This document shows, one piece after another, positions 1 to 8,561 of a stretch of DNA of 64,000 nt. The stretch comes from Aestuariivirga litoralis (GTDB lineage Bacteria; Pseudomonadota; Alphaproteobacteria; Rhizobiales; Aestuariivirgaceae). Both the position numbers and the translations under genes were made by a program. The stretch spans positions 62,001 through 126,000 of the forward strand of contig NZ_QKVK01000001.1 of assembly GCF_003234965.1 (NCBI RefSeq). The letters are read 5' to 3'. The notes beneath the pieces were generated by a model that worked only from the letters and a program-made list of their open reading frames with translations, was not told where the DNA came from and searched no databases. Numbering within the stretch: position 1 is the first letter of the stretch; each line of letters opens with the position of its first letter.

Positions 1-425
1 ACTACACCGTGGACGAAGTGATGACGGCGGTGGCGCATGTCTGCGTCGCGATCGAGGTCGTCAACCCGCGCACGCCGCGGGGCTTCGGCGACGAGGTGCC
101 GTGGTTCATCGTCGACGGCGGCTTGAACGAGGGGATCGTGCTGGGCGAGGCGCGGAAGCCGCTGTCACGCGCCGACTACGCCTCGCTGCGCGGGCAGGTG
201 TGGTGGAACGGCCGCGAGATGCAGGGCGGCGTGGGCGCCAATGCGCTGGGCGGTGGCGACCTGGCGCTCACCTGGCTGGCCAATCACCTCAATGGTCACG
301 GCCTGGGGCTGAAGGAAGGCGACATCATCACCACAGGCGTGATCACCGAATTCTTCTCCGCCGCACTGGGCGACGACATCGAGGTCCGCTTCGAGCACCT
401 TGGCGATGTGACGGTGAAGTTCTGA
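1..425 (+). CDS. 2-keto-4-pentenoate hydratase / fumarylacetoacetase-fold enzyme, 3' part
   Basis: The frame is open from the left edge, so only the C-terminal 140 or so residues are present. They match the end of the 2-keto-4-pentenoate hydratase (MhpD-like) group of the FAH fold: an AIEVV segment early, a glycine-rich GGVGANALGG stretch, then ALTWLANHLN and LKEGDIITTGVIT near the end. Family members hydrate or decarboxylate 2-oxo acids in aromatic or sugar-acid breakdown. The substrate cannot be told from this fragment, and the upstream neighbours are outside the window. Family call fairly sure, exact function open. Confidence 0.75.
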   Translation, partial: YTVDEVMTAVAHVCVAIEVVNPRTPRGFGDEVPWFIVDGGLNEGIVLGEARKPLSRADYASLRGQVWWNGREMQGGVGANALGGGDLALTWLANHLNGHGLGLKEGDIITTGVITEFFSAALGDDIEVRFEHLGDVTVKF

Positions 426-591
426 CCTGCGAAGCCGCCGCCGGCCTGCCCAGGCCCCAATCAATACACGCCTTAAAATTGCTTAATGAAGCATTGCCCG
501 CCTGAAGGCCTCGAAACTATAAACAATGCTATAGTGCGCCCTATATAACTTACAGAAGTCATTCACTTTTATTTACATCGGCTGCATTTTT

Positions 592-605
592 TTGACATAG
601 ATCAA
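592..605 (+). promoter_or_regulatory. FNR/FixK/NnrR-type box upstream of the cytochrome-flavoprotein pair
   Basis: TTGACATAGATCAA fits the Crp/FNR-family consensus TTGAy-N4-rTCAA with both half-sites intact. It lies 88 bp before the cytochrome c start at 694, in an AT-rich 268-bp intergenic stretch that otherwise shows no gene. Regulation of the downstream operon by oxygen or nitric oxide is inferred from the site; no such regulator gene is in the window. Confidence 0.6.
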
Positions 606-693
606 GCACACGACTTCATCGGCGGTGCTTCCTGTCAGTAGAGCCGGCGGACGCGTCCGTCGCGCGGTTCACCGATGGGAGGGAAGACAGATC

Positions 694-1035
694 ATGACCA
701 AGAGCAGACTCCTCGCATGCTGCCTGGCGCTTGCCGGCGTGCTGCTGGCAACCGATGCCGGGGCCTATGACCTCAACAACGGCCGCCTGCTGGCCTCGAA
801 CTGCACGCAGTGCCACTCCACCAACGTCCTGCCCAAGACCGGCGGCTACGACAGCCTGGTGGGCGAGTCTTACAGCGAGATCTACGGCGAACTGCGCGAG
901 TTCAAGCAGAAGTTCAACGCCACCACGAAAACCTGCACCGAGAATGATCCGAAGGAATGTCTCATGGCCGTGCACGCCATGCCCTACACCGACAAGGAAA
1001 TGCAGGACATCGCCTGGTACCTGTCCCAGCGCTAA
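694..1035 (+). CDS. Small secreted monoheme cytochrome c (FccA-like subunit)
   Basis: A 113-residue protein with a signal peptide (cleavage likely after DAGA, about residue 24) and one haem c motif CTQCH at residues 37-41. A methionine in HAMPYTD near residue 97 is a plausible sixth ligand. It is periplasmic and should take electrons from the flavoprotein encoded 26 bp downstream, as FccA does for FccB in flavocytochrome c sulfide dehydrogenase. The well-studied Allochromatium FccA has two haems and is longer, so this is a short monohaem form. The start is supported by GGGAGGGAAGAC just upstream. Confidence 0.75.
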   Translation: MTKSRLLACCLALAGVLLATDAGAYDLNNGRLLASNCTQCHSTNVLPKTGGYDSLVGESYSEIYGELREFKQKFNATTKTCTENDPKECLMAVHAMPYTDKEMQDIAWYLSQR

Positions 1036-1061
1036 CCCATCACCGGATCAAGGAGCCTCAC

Positions 1062-2492
1062 ATGCTTAGGCGCGAATTCGTCAAGTATCTCACCGCCGGT
1101 GCCGCCGGCCAGTTCATCCTTCCGGTGTCGGGCGCCAGCGCCGCGACCCCGCTCAACGTCGTGGTCATCGGCGGCGGCATGGCGGGCGCCACCGCGGCGA
1201 AGTACCTGCGCGTCTGGGCCAGGAAGCTCGCCCTCGATGCCCTTGTCAGCGTGACGATCATCGACAAGAGCGACCAGTATGTCTCCAACATCATGAGCAA
1301 CATGGTGCTGACGGGCGAGAAAACCATCGCCAACCTCACCTACACCTATGCCAGCCTGAAGACCAAGTATGGCATCAACTTCATCAAGGCGACGGTCTCC
1401 TCCGTCGATACGGCCAATGGCTGGGTCTATGGCAAGCTGAACAACACCGGCAGCGACATCCTGCTCAATGCCACGCCGTTCAACCGGCTCATCCTCGCCA
1501 CCGGCATCAGTTTCGACCCATCCACCTTCACGCTGAACGTTCCGTCGACCGTCTATGCCAACCCCTGGGAAGCCATCCCGCATGCCTGGCAGGCGGGCAC
1601 CCAGACGACGCTGCTGCGCAACCAGCTCGTCAACATGACGGCGGGCAACCACGTGGCGGTGACCATTCCCGTCTCCCCCTACCGCTGCCCCCCCGGGCCT
1701 TACGAACGCGCCTGCGTTCTCGCCGACTGGCTGCGGGTAAAGAAGCCGGGTTCGAAGATCTATCTCATCGACCCGGGCCAGACCGCCGATGGCCGGCCGC
1801 CGGTGGAGCCCAACAATTTCGGCTATGCCTTTGCCAACATCCACAAGAACCTCGTCTATGTGCAGAACGCCAGGCTGACGGCGGTGACCGGCTCGCTCGC
1901 CGGCACGACGAAGTTCAAGACCCTGTCACTGGTGCCGAACAGCGCCACGCCACTCAACACGGTCAATGCCCTCGCCAGCCCCACGGCGGTGAAGGTGGAG
2001 GTGGCGAACGTCATCCCCAAGATGCAGGCAGCCGACCTCACGCGCAGCGTGCTGGGCCCGGCGGGCCTTGACGCCGACGGCCGCTGGGCCGTGGTGGACG
2101 AGCGCAGCTACAAGTCGCTGGTTCCCAAGGTCTATGTGATCGGCGACTCGATCAAGTCGGCGAACCAGCCGAAGGCCGGCCACATCGGCAACCAGCAGGC
2201 CAAGGTCTGCGCCGATGCGATCCTGCGCGAACTCAGCAACGTGGCACTCTATGATGCCCCGGTGACCAACTCCGCCTGCTTCACGCCGGTGACCACCAAC
2301 CTCAACAGCCAGTATGGCGCCATGGCGTCATGGCTCACCGCCACCTTCCGCTATGGCGTCGACCCAACCGACAACGTCAGCCGGATGCTGCGGGTGAGCA
2401 CCAACATCGAGTCACCGGGACGTCCGTCGAAAGACAATTTCTCCTCGATGGGCAAGTGGTTCACCTCGCTGATGCAGGATGTCTATTCCTGA
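1062..2492 (+). CDS. Flavocytochrome c sulfide dehydrogenase-like flavoprotein lacking key cysteines
   Basis: A 476-residue FAD protein. It starts with a Tat-type signal (RREFVK, then a hydrophobic run to about residue 27), followed by the dinucleotide-binding motif VVVIGGGMAG (33-42), the family signature RCPPGPYERA around Cys209, and VYVIGDS in the C-terminal half. It pairs with the upstream cytochrome c, so it is probably a periplasmic FccB homologue. Two residues important in Allochromatium FccB are absent: the covalent FAD cysteine region reads YVSNIMSN (73-80), and the second redox cysteine (GWCPVD) reads RWAVVD (341-346). Whether it oxidises sulfide is therefore doubtful. AAGGAG precedes the start. 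Confidence 0.75.
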   Translation: MLRREFVKYLTAGAAGQFILPVSGASAATPLNVVVIGGGMAGATAAKYLRVWARKLALDALVSVTIIDKSDQYVSNIMSNMVLTGEKTIANLTYTYASLKTKYGINFIKATVSSVDTANGWVYGKLNNTGSDILLNATPFNRLILATGISFDPSTFTLNVPSTVYANPWEAIPHAWQAGTQTTLLRNQLVNMTAGNHVAVTIPVSPYRCPPGPYERACVLADWLRVKKPGSKIYLIDPGQTADGRPPVEPNNFGYAFANIHKNLVYVQNARLTAVTGSLAGTTKFKTLSLVPNSATPLNTVNALASPTAVKVEVANVIPKMQAADLTRSVLGPAGLDADGRWAVVDERSYKSLVPKVYVIGDSIKSANQPKAGHIGNQQAKVCADAILRELSNVALYDAPVTNSACFTPVTTNLNSQYGAMASWLTATFRYGVDPTDNVSRMLRVSTNIESPGRPSKDNFSSMGKWFTSLMQDVYS

Positions 2493-2530
2493 TCGCCACC
2501 TCGGTTCAGCAGGTGCGGTGAGACTTGGGC

Positions 2531-2550
2531 ATCCCGGCTTGCGCCGGGAT
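2531..2550. repeat. Single REP-like palindrome between convergent genes
   Basis: ATCCCGGC-TTGC-GCCGGGAT is a perfect 8-bp inverted repeat between the convergent ends of the flavoprotein gene and der. It resembles one half of the paired palindromes found elsewhere in the window and may also act as a bidirectional 3' end, although there is no T-run. Confidence 0.5.
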
Positions 2551-2564
2551 GTCCCGCGTTCCGG

Positions 2565-3908
2565 CTAGCGATCCTTGTCGAAGGGATTGCGGCCGCCGCG
2601 CAGGCTGAAGCGGATGGGCACGCCCTTGAGGTCGAAGCTCTCGCGCAGCCCGTTCATCAGATAGCGGATGTAGCTGTCCGGCAGCTTCGAGAGCTGGTTG
2701 CCGAAGATGGCGAAGGTCGGCGGCCGGGCGCTGGCCTGGGTGGCGTAGCGGATCTTGATGCGGCGGCCCGACGGCGCGGGTGGCGGGTTGCGCTCGATGG
2801 CGCCTTCGAGCCAGCGGTTGACCTGGCCGGTGGTGATGCGGCTGTTCCAGCGCTCCATCGCCTTCATCACGTTCTCGAGCAGCTTGTCGATTCCCTTCTC
2901 CTGCTTGGAGGAGATGGTGACGACGGGCACGCCGCGGATTTCCGGCAGCACGTCCTCGAGGTCGCTCTGCACTTCCTTCAGCTTCTTCTGCTTCTCCTCG
3001 ACGAGGTCCCACTTGGACAGCGCCAGCACGATGGCGCGGCCTTCGCCCGCCACCAGGTCGCAGAGCGAAAGGTCCTGCCGCTCGATGGGCAGCGAGGCGT
3101 CGATCAGCACCACCACGCATTCGGCGAAGCGGATGGCGCGCAGCGCGTCCGACACCGCGAGCTTCTCGATCTTGCCGACGACGCGCGACTTCCGCCGGAT
3201 GCCCGCAGTGTCCCACAGCTTGATCTTCTGGCCGCGCCACTCGAACTCGGAGGAGATCGCATCGCGCGTGATGCCGGCCTCGGGGCCGGTGAGCATGCGA
3301 TCCTCGCCCAGGATGGTGTTGACGAGGGTGGACTTGCCGGCATTGGGCTGGCCGATGATGGCCAGCCGCAGCGGGCCGTCGCCGCGGTCCTCGCCTTCCA
3401 TGTCGCCTGCCTTTTCCTCCGTATACGGAAGGATGGCGTCATAGAGCTGGTCCAGGCCCTCGCCGTGCTCGGCGGAAATCGCCAGCGGCTCGCCGAAGCC
3501 CAGCTCGAAAGCCTCGAGCAATGCGCCCTCATGGCCCCTGCCCTCGGCCTTGTTGGCAACGAGGATGACGGGCTTGCCGCGGCGGCGCACGCGGCCGGCG
3601 AATTCGCGGTCGGTGGGCGTGACACCGGCGCGCGCGTCATAGACGAAGAGCACGACGTCGGAGTCGTCGACGGCGGTCTCCGCCTGGGCGCTCATGCGGG
3701 CTTCCAGGCTGTCGCCCTTGATATCGTCGAGGCCGGCCGTGTCGAAGACGCGGAAGCGCAGGTCGCCGAGCCTCGCCTCGCCTTCGCGGCGGTCACGCGT
3801 GACGCCGGGCTGGTCGTCGACGAGGGCGATCTTGCGGCCGACGAGCCTGTTGAACAGGGTCGACTTGCCGACATTCGGCCGCCCCATGATGGCGACGGTT
3901 GCTGTCAT
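2565..3908 (-). CDS. der: GTPase Der (EngA), 50S ribosome assembly
   Basis: A 447-residue tandem GTPase. The first G domain has GRPNVGKS (9-16) and FDTAG; the second has GQPNAGKS (about 186-193), [12 protein letters not shown] and SKWD. A C-terminal KH-like domain ends in [12 protein letters not shown]. Der acts in the cytoplasm in maturation of the large ribosomal subunit. Length and motifs are complete. The start overlaps the upstream lipoprotein gene by 4 bp (ATGA), so it is translationally linked to the YfgM-like and lipoprotein genes. Confidence 0.97.
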   Translation of the reverse strand: MTATVAIMGRPNVGKSTLFNRLVGRKIALVDDQPGVTRDRREGEARLGDLRFRVFDTAGLDDIKGDSLEARMSAQAETAVDDSDVVLFVYDARAGVTPTDREFAGRVRRRGKPVILVANKAEGRGHEGALLEAFELGFGEPLAISAEHGEGLDQLYDAILPYTEEKAGDMEGEDRGDGPLRLAIIGQPNAGKSTLVNTILGEDRMLTGPEAGITRDAISSEFEWRGQKIKLWDTAGIRRKSRVVGKIEKLAVSDALRAIRFAECVVVLIDASLPIERQDLSLCDLVAGEGRAIVLALSKWDLVEEKQKKLKEVQSDLEDVLPEIRGVPVVTISSKQEKGIDKLLENVMKAMERWNSRITTGQVNRWLEGAIERNPPPAPSGRRIKIRYATQASARPPTFAIFGNQLSKLPDSYIRYLMNGLRESFDLKGVPIRFSLRGGRNPFDKDR

Positions 3909-4180
3909 TGCGGATCTTTGAAGGTTTCGCTTGTGGAGGACGGCGGCTTGCAGCCCGGATCATTCTCGGCGCAGCCCGCGCCGGCGCTGGCCGGCTGCGA
4001 CGCGGTGCCGACCTGCGGATCGGGCTTGTCGGGGAAGCTCGAACGGCCGGGAATGGCATCCTCGCGCGCGCCGGGCAGCACCTTGTTGTTGGTCTGGCCG
4101 GTGAAGGTGTCGATGTAGCTGCAGCCGGTCAGCAGCGTCATGATGCCTGCGGCCAGCAGCAGCCGGGCGGGAAGCCTCAT
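3905..4180 (-). CDS. Small lipoprotein of unknown function between the YfgM-like gene and der
   Basis: A 91-residue protein with a lipoprotein signal: a hydrophobic core and the lipobox LTGC, with acylation expected at Cys20. The rest is polar, rich in Pro, Ser, Gly and Asp, and looks disordered; two further cysteines sit in GCAENDPGC. It overlaps both neighbours by 4 bp. In many proteobacteria this place between yfgM and der holds bamB, a beta-propeller lipoprotein of about 380 residues; this gene shows no propeller repeats. Outer-membrane or periplasmic location is inferred and the role is unknown. Confidence 0.7.
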   Translation of the reverse strand: MRLPARLLLAAGIMTLLTGCSYIDTFTGQTNNKVLPGAREDAIPGRSSFPDKPDPQVGTASQPASAGAGCAENDPGCKPPSSTSETFKDPQ

Positions 4181-4857
4181 TGCGCGGTCACCATGGGCTG
4201 GATGAGCTGCGCCATCATGTTGGCGCGCTGGCGCAGCGTGGCGGGCGTTTCAGGATCGGCGAGCATGGCCTGCACCTGCTTGTCGGCGCCGGCATAGTCC
4301 TTCAGGCGATACTGCACCGAGGCCATGATCTCGCGCGCCATGTGGCGCCACGGGCTGGTCGCGGCGGTGAAGTCCTTCAGCCGCCCCTCGATGTCGGCGA
4401 AGGCGGCCGTATCGGCCAGCGCGGCAGCGGCGCGGATGCGGGCCACGTCGCGCAGCGTCGGGTCCACCTTGGCATCGGCGGCGATCGCGTCATAGAGCTT
4501 CACCGCCTCGTCGAGCTTCCCCTCGGTGGCGAGTTCGGCCGCGGCGCGCAGCCGGCCGAGATCGGCAAAGCCGGTCTTGTCGATGGCCTCGAACTGCTTG
4601 ACGGCGTCTGCCGCCTTGCCGCCGGTGGCAAGTTCGGCGGCAGCGAAGAAGCTGTCGCCCGCGGTTTCCGACTGCTTCAGCTGGAAATACTTCCAGCCTT
4701 CCATGCCGGCGACACCGAGAATGACGAGAATGCCCACGCCGATGACGAAGTTGCCATAGCGGGCCCACAGTTTCTTGTACTGTTCCTGGCGGACTTCTTC
4801 GTCCACCTCGCGAAACAGGGATTCGTCGCTCAAAGCGTGGCTCCTCATATCAGCCAA
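4177..4857 (-). CDS. YfgM-like tetratricopeptide membrane-anchored protein
   Basis: A 226-residue protein with a short cytoplasmic N-terminus (SLFREVDEEVRQEQYKKLW), one transmembrane helix at about 38-55 (FVIGVGILVILGVAG), and a helical periplasmic domain with TPR-like Ala/Leu repeats up to about residue 215. This architecture matches YfgM/AncA, an inner-membrane protein associated with the Sec translocon and periplasmic chaperones. It is the first gene of a tightly overlapping trio with the lipoprotein and der. A later Met (residue 4) is an alternative start. Confidence 0.8.
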   Translation of the reverse strand: MADMRSHALSDESLFREVDEEVRQEQYKKLWARYGNFVIGVGILVILGVAGMEGWKYFQLKQSETAGDSFFAAAELATGGKAADAVKQFEAIDKTGFADLGRLRAAAELATEGKLDEAVKLYDAIAADAKVDPTLRDVARIRAAAALADTAAFADIEGRLKDFTAATSPWRHMAREIMASVQYRLKDYAGADKQVQAMLADPETPATLRQRANMMAQLIQPMVTAQ

Positions 4858-4905
4858 GGGATTGAGAAGCGGCGTAGATCAGCCCCAAGGCAAGATCAAG
4901 GCAAT

Positions 4906-5040
4906 TCAGGCGCGCTGGCGCCCGCGGCGCACCCCGTAGACGCCCTCCACGACGCGGCTGCTGTCACGCTGGTAAAGTCCCCAGAAGGCCGCGCCGACGC
5001 CGGCCACGCCGAAGAGAAAGCCCAGAACCTCGAAGAGCAT
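4906..5040 (-). CDS. Predicted 44-residue single-span membrane protein
   Basis: A short frame reads MLFEVLGFLFGVAGVGAAFW in its first 20 residues, then a polar tail ending VRRGRQRA. The N-terminal 20 residues form one strong transmembrane helix and the tail is basic, suggesting an N-out/C-in small membrane protein. A possible AGGAG lies upstream and codon use looks like that of the neighbours. It lies between the YfgM-like gene and the multicopper oxidase-like gene. No family recognised; the prediction rests on composition only. Confidence 0.4.
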   Translation of the reverse strand: MLFEVLGFLFGVAGVGAAFWGLYQRDSSRVVEGVYGVRRGRQRA

Positions 5041-5110
5041 GATCCCACCCAGACTCCTATTGCCCGGACGAATGCTGGCGGGCCGCAGTTAACGGCAGGT
5101 TAAGCCGGGC

Positions 5111-6484
5111 TCATTCCGCAACCGTGAAGGTGCCGATCAGCCCGCCGTCGGCGCGCTCCGCCACCAGGGAGTGCAAAGCCCACAGTCCGGGATTGTCGGC
5201 GGTGAAGGCGAGGCTGACGGTCTGCCCGGCGGGGACCACCACCGTATCGAGGAAAGGCCCGGGCGGCTCGCCGCCAAGCACCTGCCAGGCATGGCCGTGG
5301 ATGTGAATGGGCTGGGCGAACGCCGTCCGGTTGACGATGTCGAGGCGGATGGTCTCGCCTTTCTTCGCCGTGAACATCGGCTCCGCAGCAGGCCCGGCCA
5401 CGCCATTGATGGCCCAGCCCTTGCCATTCTCGAGCAGGGTGCGGAGATCGCGCTCCTCACCGTTCAGGATGGCCCTGGCGAGGCCGCCCTTGATGCCGCC
5501 CTCGAGCGTGAGGGTGACACCCTTCATCTTGTCGGGCGCGGCAAGCGGCGGCACCGGGTTGGCTGGCAGGGCGAAATTGTCGGCAATGGCCGGCGGGTCG
5601 ATGCTGCCACCGGGCGCGATGAGCCAGCCGATCTCGGCCACGTCCTCGAACAGGTCCAGCGCCAGGCCGATATCGCCCTCACTGGCGCTGACGAGCAGGT
5701 CGGCGCGCTCGCCCGGGGCCAGCGCAATCGACTTGCCATTCAGCATCTCCGGCCTCACCGGCTGGCCGTCGCGCGCGATGAGCAGCGGGTTCTGGCCCTT
5801 GAACAGCAGGTACATGGTGCGGACATTGGCGGCATTGAGGACGCGCAGCCGCGTGAAGCTGTCCCTGGCGAGATCCAGCTTCGGGCGGAAACGATTGTTG
5901 ATGGTGAACCAGTTGCCCAGCCGCCCCTCGCCCACCATGGCCTCGACATCACCGAAATTGCCTTCGACGGCGCCGGTATCGTCGAGCTTCCAGTCATCGA
6001 GCACGAGGACAAGATCGGCGAGGCCGGGGATGGGCTGGGCCTCCTCCACCACCAGCACGGCGCCGAGCCCCATGTCGCGCAGGCGCGACTGGTCCGACAT
6101 GGGGGCGAGCCAGAAGGTGCCGGCATCGGGCGGGGTGAAGACGCAGTCGACCGCGTGGTCGGCCCCCGGCGGCACGTTGATGGTCATCAGCTCGGTCGGC
6201 CCGCGCACCCCGAAGAAATGCAGCCAGATCTCCCTGTCGAGATCGTTGATGAGGCGGAGCTTGAGGGGCTCGCCCTGCCGGGCGCGGATGATGGCGGGGC
6301 CGGGCCCGGGGCCAAGCAGCCAGGCTTCCGTCTTGCCCGCCCCCGCCTCGAGCAGGCCGAGCGTCACTTTCTGCGCATGGAGTTCGATGAAGCCATCGGC
6401 GGTGAGCTGCTGGGCGCGGGCCGCAGCACTCATGCCGGCCAGGGCCAGCGTGCCTCCAAGGAAATGCCGCCGCGTGATCACCAT
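5111..6484 (-). CDS. Multicopper oxidase-fold protein with degraded copper sites
   Basis: About 457 residues. The chosen start gives a Tat signal (TRRHFLGG followed by a hydrophobic run and ARA) preceded by GAAGGA; a longer start at 6520 is possible. Three cupredoxin domains follow. Of the four copper-ligand motifs only the third, PIHIHGHAW, is intact. The first (normally HWHG) reads LHFFGVRG, the second (normally WYHSH) reads FWLAPMSD, and the last (normally HCHxxxH) reads LHSLVAER, so the type 1 cysteine is gone. Oxidase activity is unlikely; a SufI/FtsP-like structural role in the periplasm is one alternative. Neighbours give no hint. Confidence 0.8.
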   Translation of the reverse strand: MVITRRHFLGGTLALAGMSAAARAQQLTADGFIELHAQKVTLGLLEAGAGKTEAWLLGPGPGPAIIRARQGEPLKLRLINDLDREIWLHFFGVRGPTELMTINVPPGADHAVDCVFTPPDAGTFWLAPMSDQSRLRDMGLGAVLVVEEAQPIPGLADLVLVLDDWKLDDTGAVEGNFGDVEAMVGEGRLGNWFTINNRFRPKLDLARDSFTRLRVLNAANVRTMYLLFKGQNPLLIARDGQPVRPEMLNGKSIALAPGERADLLVSASEGDIGLALDLFEDVAEIGWLIAPGGSIDPPAIADNFALPANPVPPLAAPDKMKGVTLTLEGGIKGGLARAILNGEERDLRTLLENGKGWAINGVAGPAAEPMFTAKKGETIRLDIVNRTAFAQPIHIHGHAWQVLGGEPPGPFLDTVVVPAGQTVSLAFTADNPGLWALHSLVAERADGGLIGTFTVAE

Positions 6485-6544
6485 CGTCATCCTTCGTTTG
6501 GAAGACCCTCGTGCCCGCAAGAGGCGGCAAGATGATGGCAGCGG

Positions 6545-7363
6545 CTAGTCCTTCATCTCGTAGGTATTCTCGGGGGCGGGAAAGGCACGGCTCCGCACGT
6601 CCTCGGCATACATCCGGATGGCGCCTTCGATGGCGGCCCCGACCTTGCCGAATTCCTTGACGAATTTCGGCACGCGCGGGGAGAGCCCCAGCATGTCCTC
6701 CATCACGAGGATCTGGCCATCGCAGGCGGGCGAGGCGCCGATGCCGATGGTCGGGATGGGGATCGTCCTGGTGATCTTCGCGGCGAGCGGCTCGGCAATC
6801 GCCTCGAGCACCACGGCGAAGGCGCCGGCCTCGGTGACGGCCTGTGCATCCTCCTCGATGATCGCCCATTGCGCCTGGGTGCGACCTTGCGTCTTGAAGC
6901 CGCCGAGGATGTTGATCGACTGCGGCGTCAACCCGATGTGCGCCATCACCGGAATGCCGCGCTCGGAGAGGAAGCGGATGGTCTCCGCCATGCGCTTGCC
7001 GCCTTCCAGCTTGATGGCGCCGCACTGGGTTTCCTTCATCACCAGCGCCGCATTGCGGAAGGCCTGCTGCGGGCTTTCCTCGTACGACCCGAAGGGCATG
7101 TCGACGACGACGAGGGCGTGCTTGGCTCCGCGCATCACCGCACGGCCATGCAGGATCATCAGTTCCAGCGGCACCGGCAGCGTCGACTCGAAGCCGTGCA
7201 TCACCATGCCGAGCGAGTCGCCCACCAGCAGGAAGTCCACATACTTGTCGGCAATCGCCGCCGTGTGGGCGTGGTAGGAGGTGAGCGAGACGATGGGATC
7301 CTTGCCCTTGCGGGCGGTGATGTCCGGCGCGGTGAGGCGTTTCGATGTGACGTGCTGCGACAT
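6545..7363 (-). CDS. panB: 3-methyl-2-oxobutanoate hydroxymethyltransferase
   Basis: A 272-residue PanB. It transfers a hydroxymethyl group from methylenetetrahydrofolate to 2-oxoisovalerate, giving ketopantoate for coenzyme A synthesis. Characteristic stretches are [11 protein letters not shown] near the N-terminus, [12 protein letters not shown] (metal-binding Asp), IKLEGG, GHIGLTPQ-like [11 protein letters not shown], and [12 protein letters not shown] with the catalytic Glu. Length is normal for the family. It stands alone, 60 bp downstream of the multicopper oxidase-like gene in map order, and no other pan gene is in the window. Confidence 0.97.
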   Translation of the reverse strand: MSQHVTSKRLTAPDITARKGKDPIVSLTSYHAHTAAIADKYVDFLLVGDSLGMVMHGFESTLPVPLELMILHGRAVMRGAKHALVVVDMPFGSYEESPQQAFRNAALVMKETQCGAIKLEGGKRMAETIRFLSERGIPVMAHIGLTPQSINILGGFKTQGRTQAQWAIIEEDAQAVTEAGAFAVVLEAIAEPLAAKITRTIPIPTIGIGASPACDGQILVMEDMLGLSPRVPKFVKEFGKVGAAIEGAIRMYAEDVRSRAFPAPENTYEMKD

Positions 7364-7402
7364 GGGGCCGAGCCTAGTCCCCTTGCGTCAACCCGGCAAG
7401 CA

Positions 7403-7963
7403 TCAGCTGAGCTGGAAGACGGGCACGCCGATCAGCGCCATGTGGAGCTGGGTCATGATGCCATAGAGCGCGATGCCGCCCAGCACCGAGAGCAGGTTAT
7501 GGCCTTCACGCACGACGGGCGACGGCCTCACGCCATTTGCCGTGCCGATGATGATGTGGAGCACCGCATAGACGAGGAAGCCGCCGAACAGGATGATGCT
7601 GGCCAGATCGCCATTGGCGAGCAGGTGCCCGGTGGCCCAGAAGATCGCCGCGAAGGCCATGGGGAAACGCACCGTCTGGCGCCACGACCCGCGGAACAGG
7701 AAGATGCCGAGGAAGATGAAGGCGACCAGCGTGAGCAGGTAATTGGCATGCCTGCCCCACGCCGGCGGATCATAGACGAAAACGAAATCGGAGGCCCGCC
7801 AGCCGAGCACGATGAGCCCGATGCCGATGAGCGAGGCGATGCCGAAGACCGGGCCATAGGCCTTCTCGCCCACCCGCTGCTTGAAGCGGGCCTTGAGCGA
7901 AGGAACGGCGGCGACGAGATGCAGGACGGCGGTGAACAACACGCCAAAGGCAAGAAGCAGCAT
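7403..7963 (-). CDS. NnrU family membrane protein (second copy)
   Basis: A 186-residue integral membrane protein of the NnrU group with about five or six hydrophobic helices. Family hallmarks are ATGHLLANGDLAS in the middle and a polar loop EKAYGPVFGIASLIG. NnrU was named from a nitric oxide/nitrite reduction locus of Rhodobacter; its biochemical role is unsettled. The start codon overlaps the stop of the upstream NnrU paralogue (TGATG), so the two are cotranslated and may form a heteromer. A longer in-frame start exists but would run through the neighbour. Confidence 0.8.
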   Translation of the reverse strand: MLLLAFGVLFTAVLHLVAAVPSLKARFKQRVGEKAYGPVFGIASLIGIGLIVLGWRASDFVFVYDPPAWGRHANYLLTLVAFIFLGIFLFRGSWRQTVRFPMAFAAIFWATGHLLANGDLASIILFGGFLVYAVLHIIIGTANGVRPSPVVREGHNLLSVLGGIALYGIMTQLHMALIGVPVFQLS

Positions 7964-8520
7964 CAGACCACCGGAATTCCGAGAACATAGGGATGGAAGC
8001 CGAACAGGAACACGGCATAGAGCACGATGCCGATGACGACGGCCAGGATGTCGGAACGCACGCGCGGAATATAGTCCGGCCGCTTGCCGCGGATCTCCGA
8101 CATGATGATGTCGGCGAGGCCGACGACGAGGAAGGTGCCGAACAGCCAGATGTCGGCGCGCTGGCCGTTGACCAGCAGGTGGCCTGTCGACCACAGCACG
8201 ATGCCGAGCGACATCGGGTTGTGCAGCCACTTCTTGAGGTAGCCCTTGCCATGCGAAGCACCGATCAGGATGAAGGCGAAGAGCACCAGCAGCATGGTGA
8301 GGTGCTTCATGCCGGGCAGCCCGGCATAGATCACGTCGGGCTCGGCGCGCGCGAAGCCCATGATCATCAGCACCAGCCCGACGAGCGACACCAGACCGTA
8401 GAGCGCCTTCCAGGCCTTTTCGCCCAGCTGCGCCCGGAAGCTGTCACGAAGGCCCGGGAACAGGATGGAAAAGAGATGGCTGCCGCCGAACAGCAGGCTG
8501 CCGATGTAGAGCAGTGTCAT
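7963..8520 (-). CDS. NnrU family membrane protein (first copy)
   Basis: A 185-residue membrane protein with the NnrU features GLRDSFRAQLGEKAWKALYG near the N-terminus and WSTGHLLVNGQRADIWLF in the middle, and about six hydrophobic helices. It is the promoter-proximal member of a tandem NnrU pair and clearly paralogous to the next gene. No FNR/NnrR-type box was seen just upstream of it, and no denitrification gene is nearby, so the NnrU name describes the family and not a proven role. Confidence 0.8.
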   Translation of the reverse strand: MTLLYIGSLLFGGSHLFSILFPGLRDSFRAQLGEKAWKALYGLVSLVGLVLMIMGFARAEPDVIYAGLPGMKHLTMLLVLFAFILIGASHGKGYLKKWLHNPMSLGIVLWSTGHLLVNGQRADIWLFGTFLVVGLADIIMSEIRGKRPDYIPRVRSDILAVVIGIVLYAVFLFGFHPYVLGIPVV

Positions 8521-8561
8521 GTCGCGTTATCCTTCTCCCGGTGCCGCTTGTGCCAGATTAT

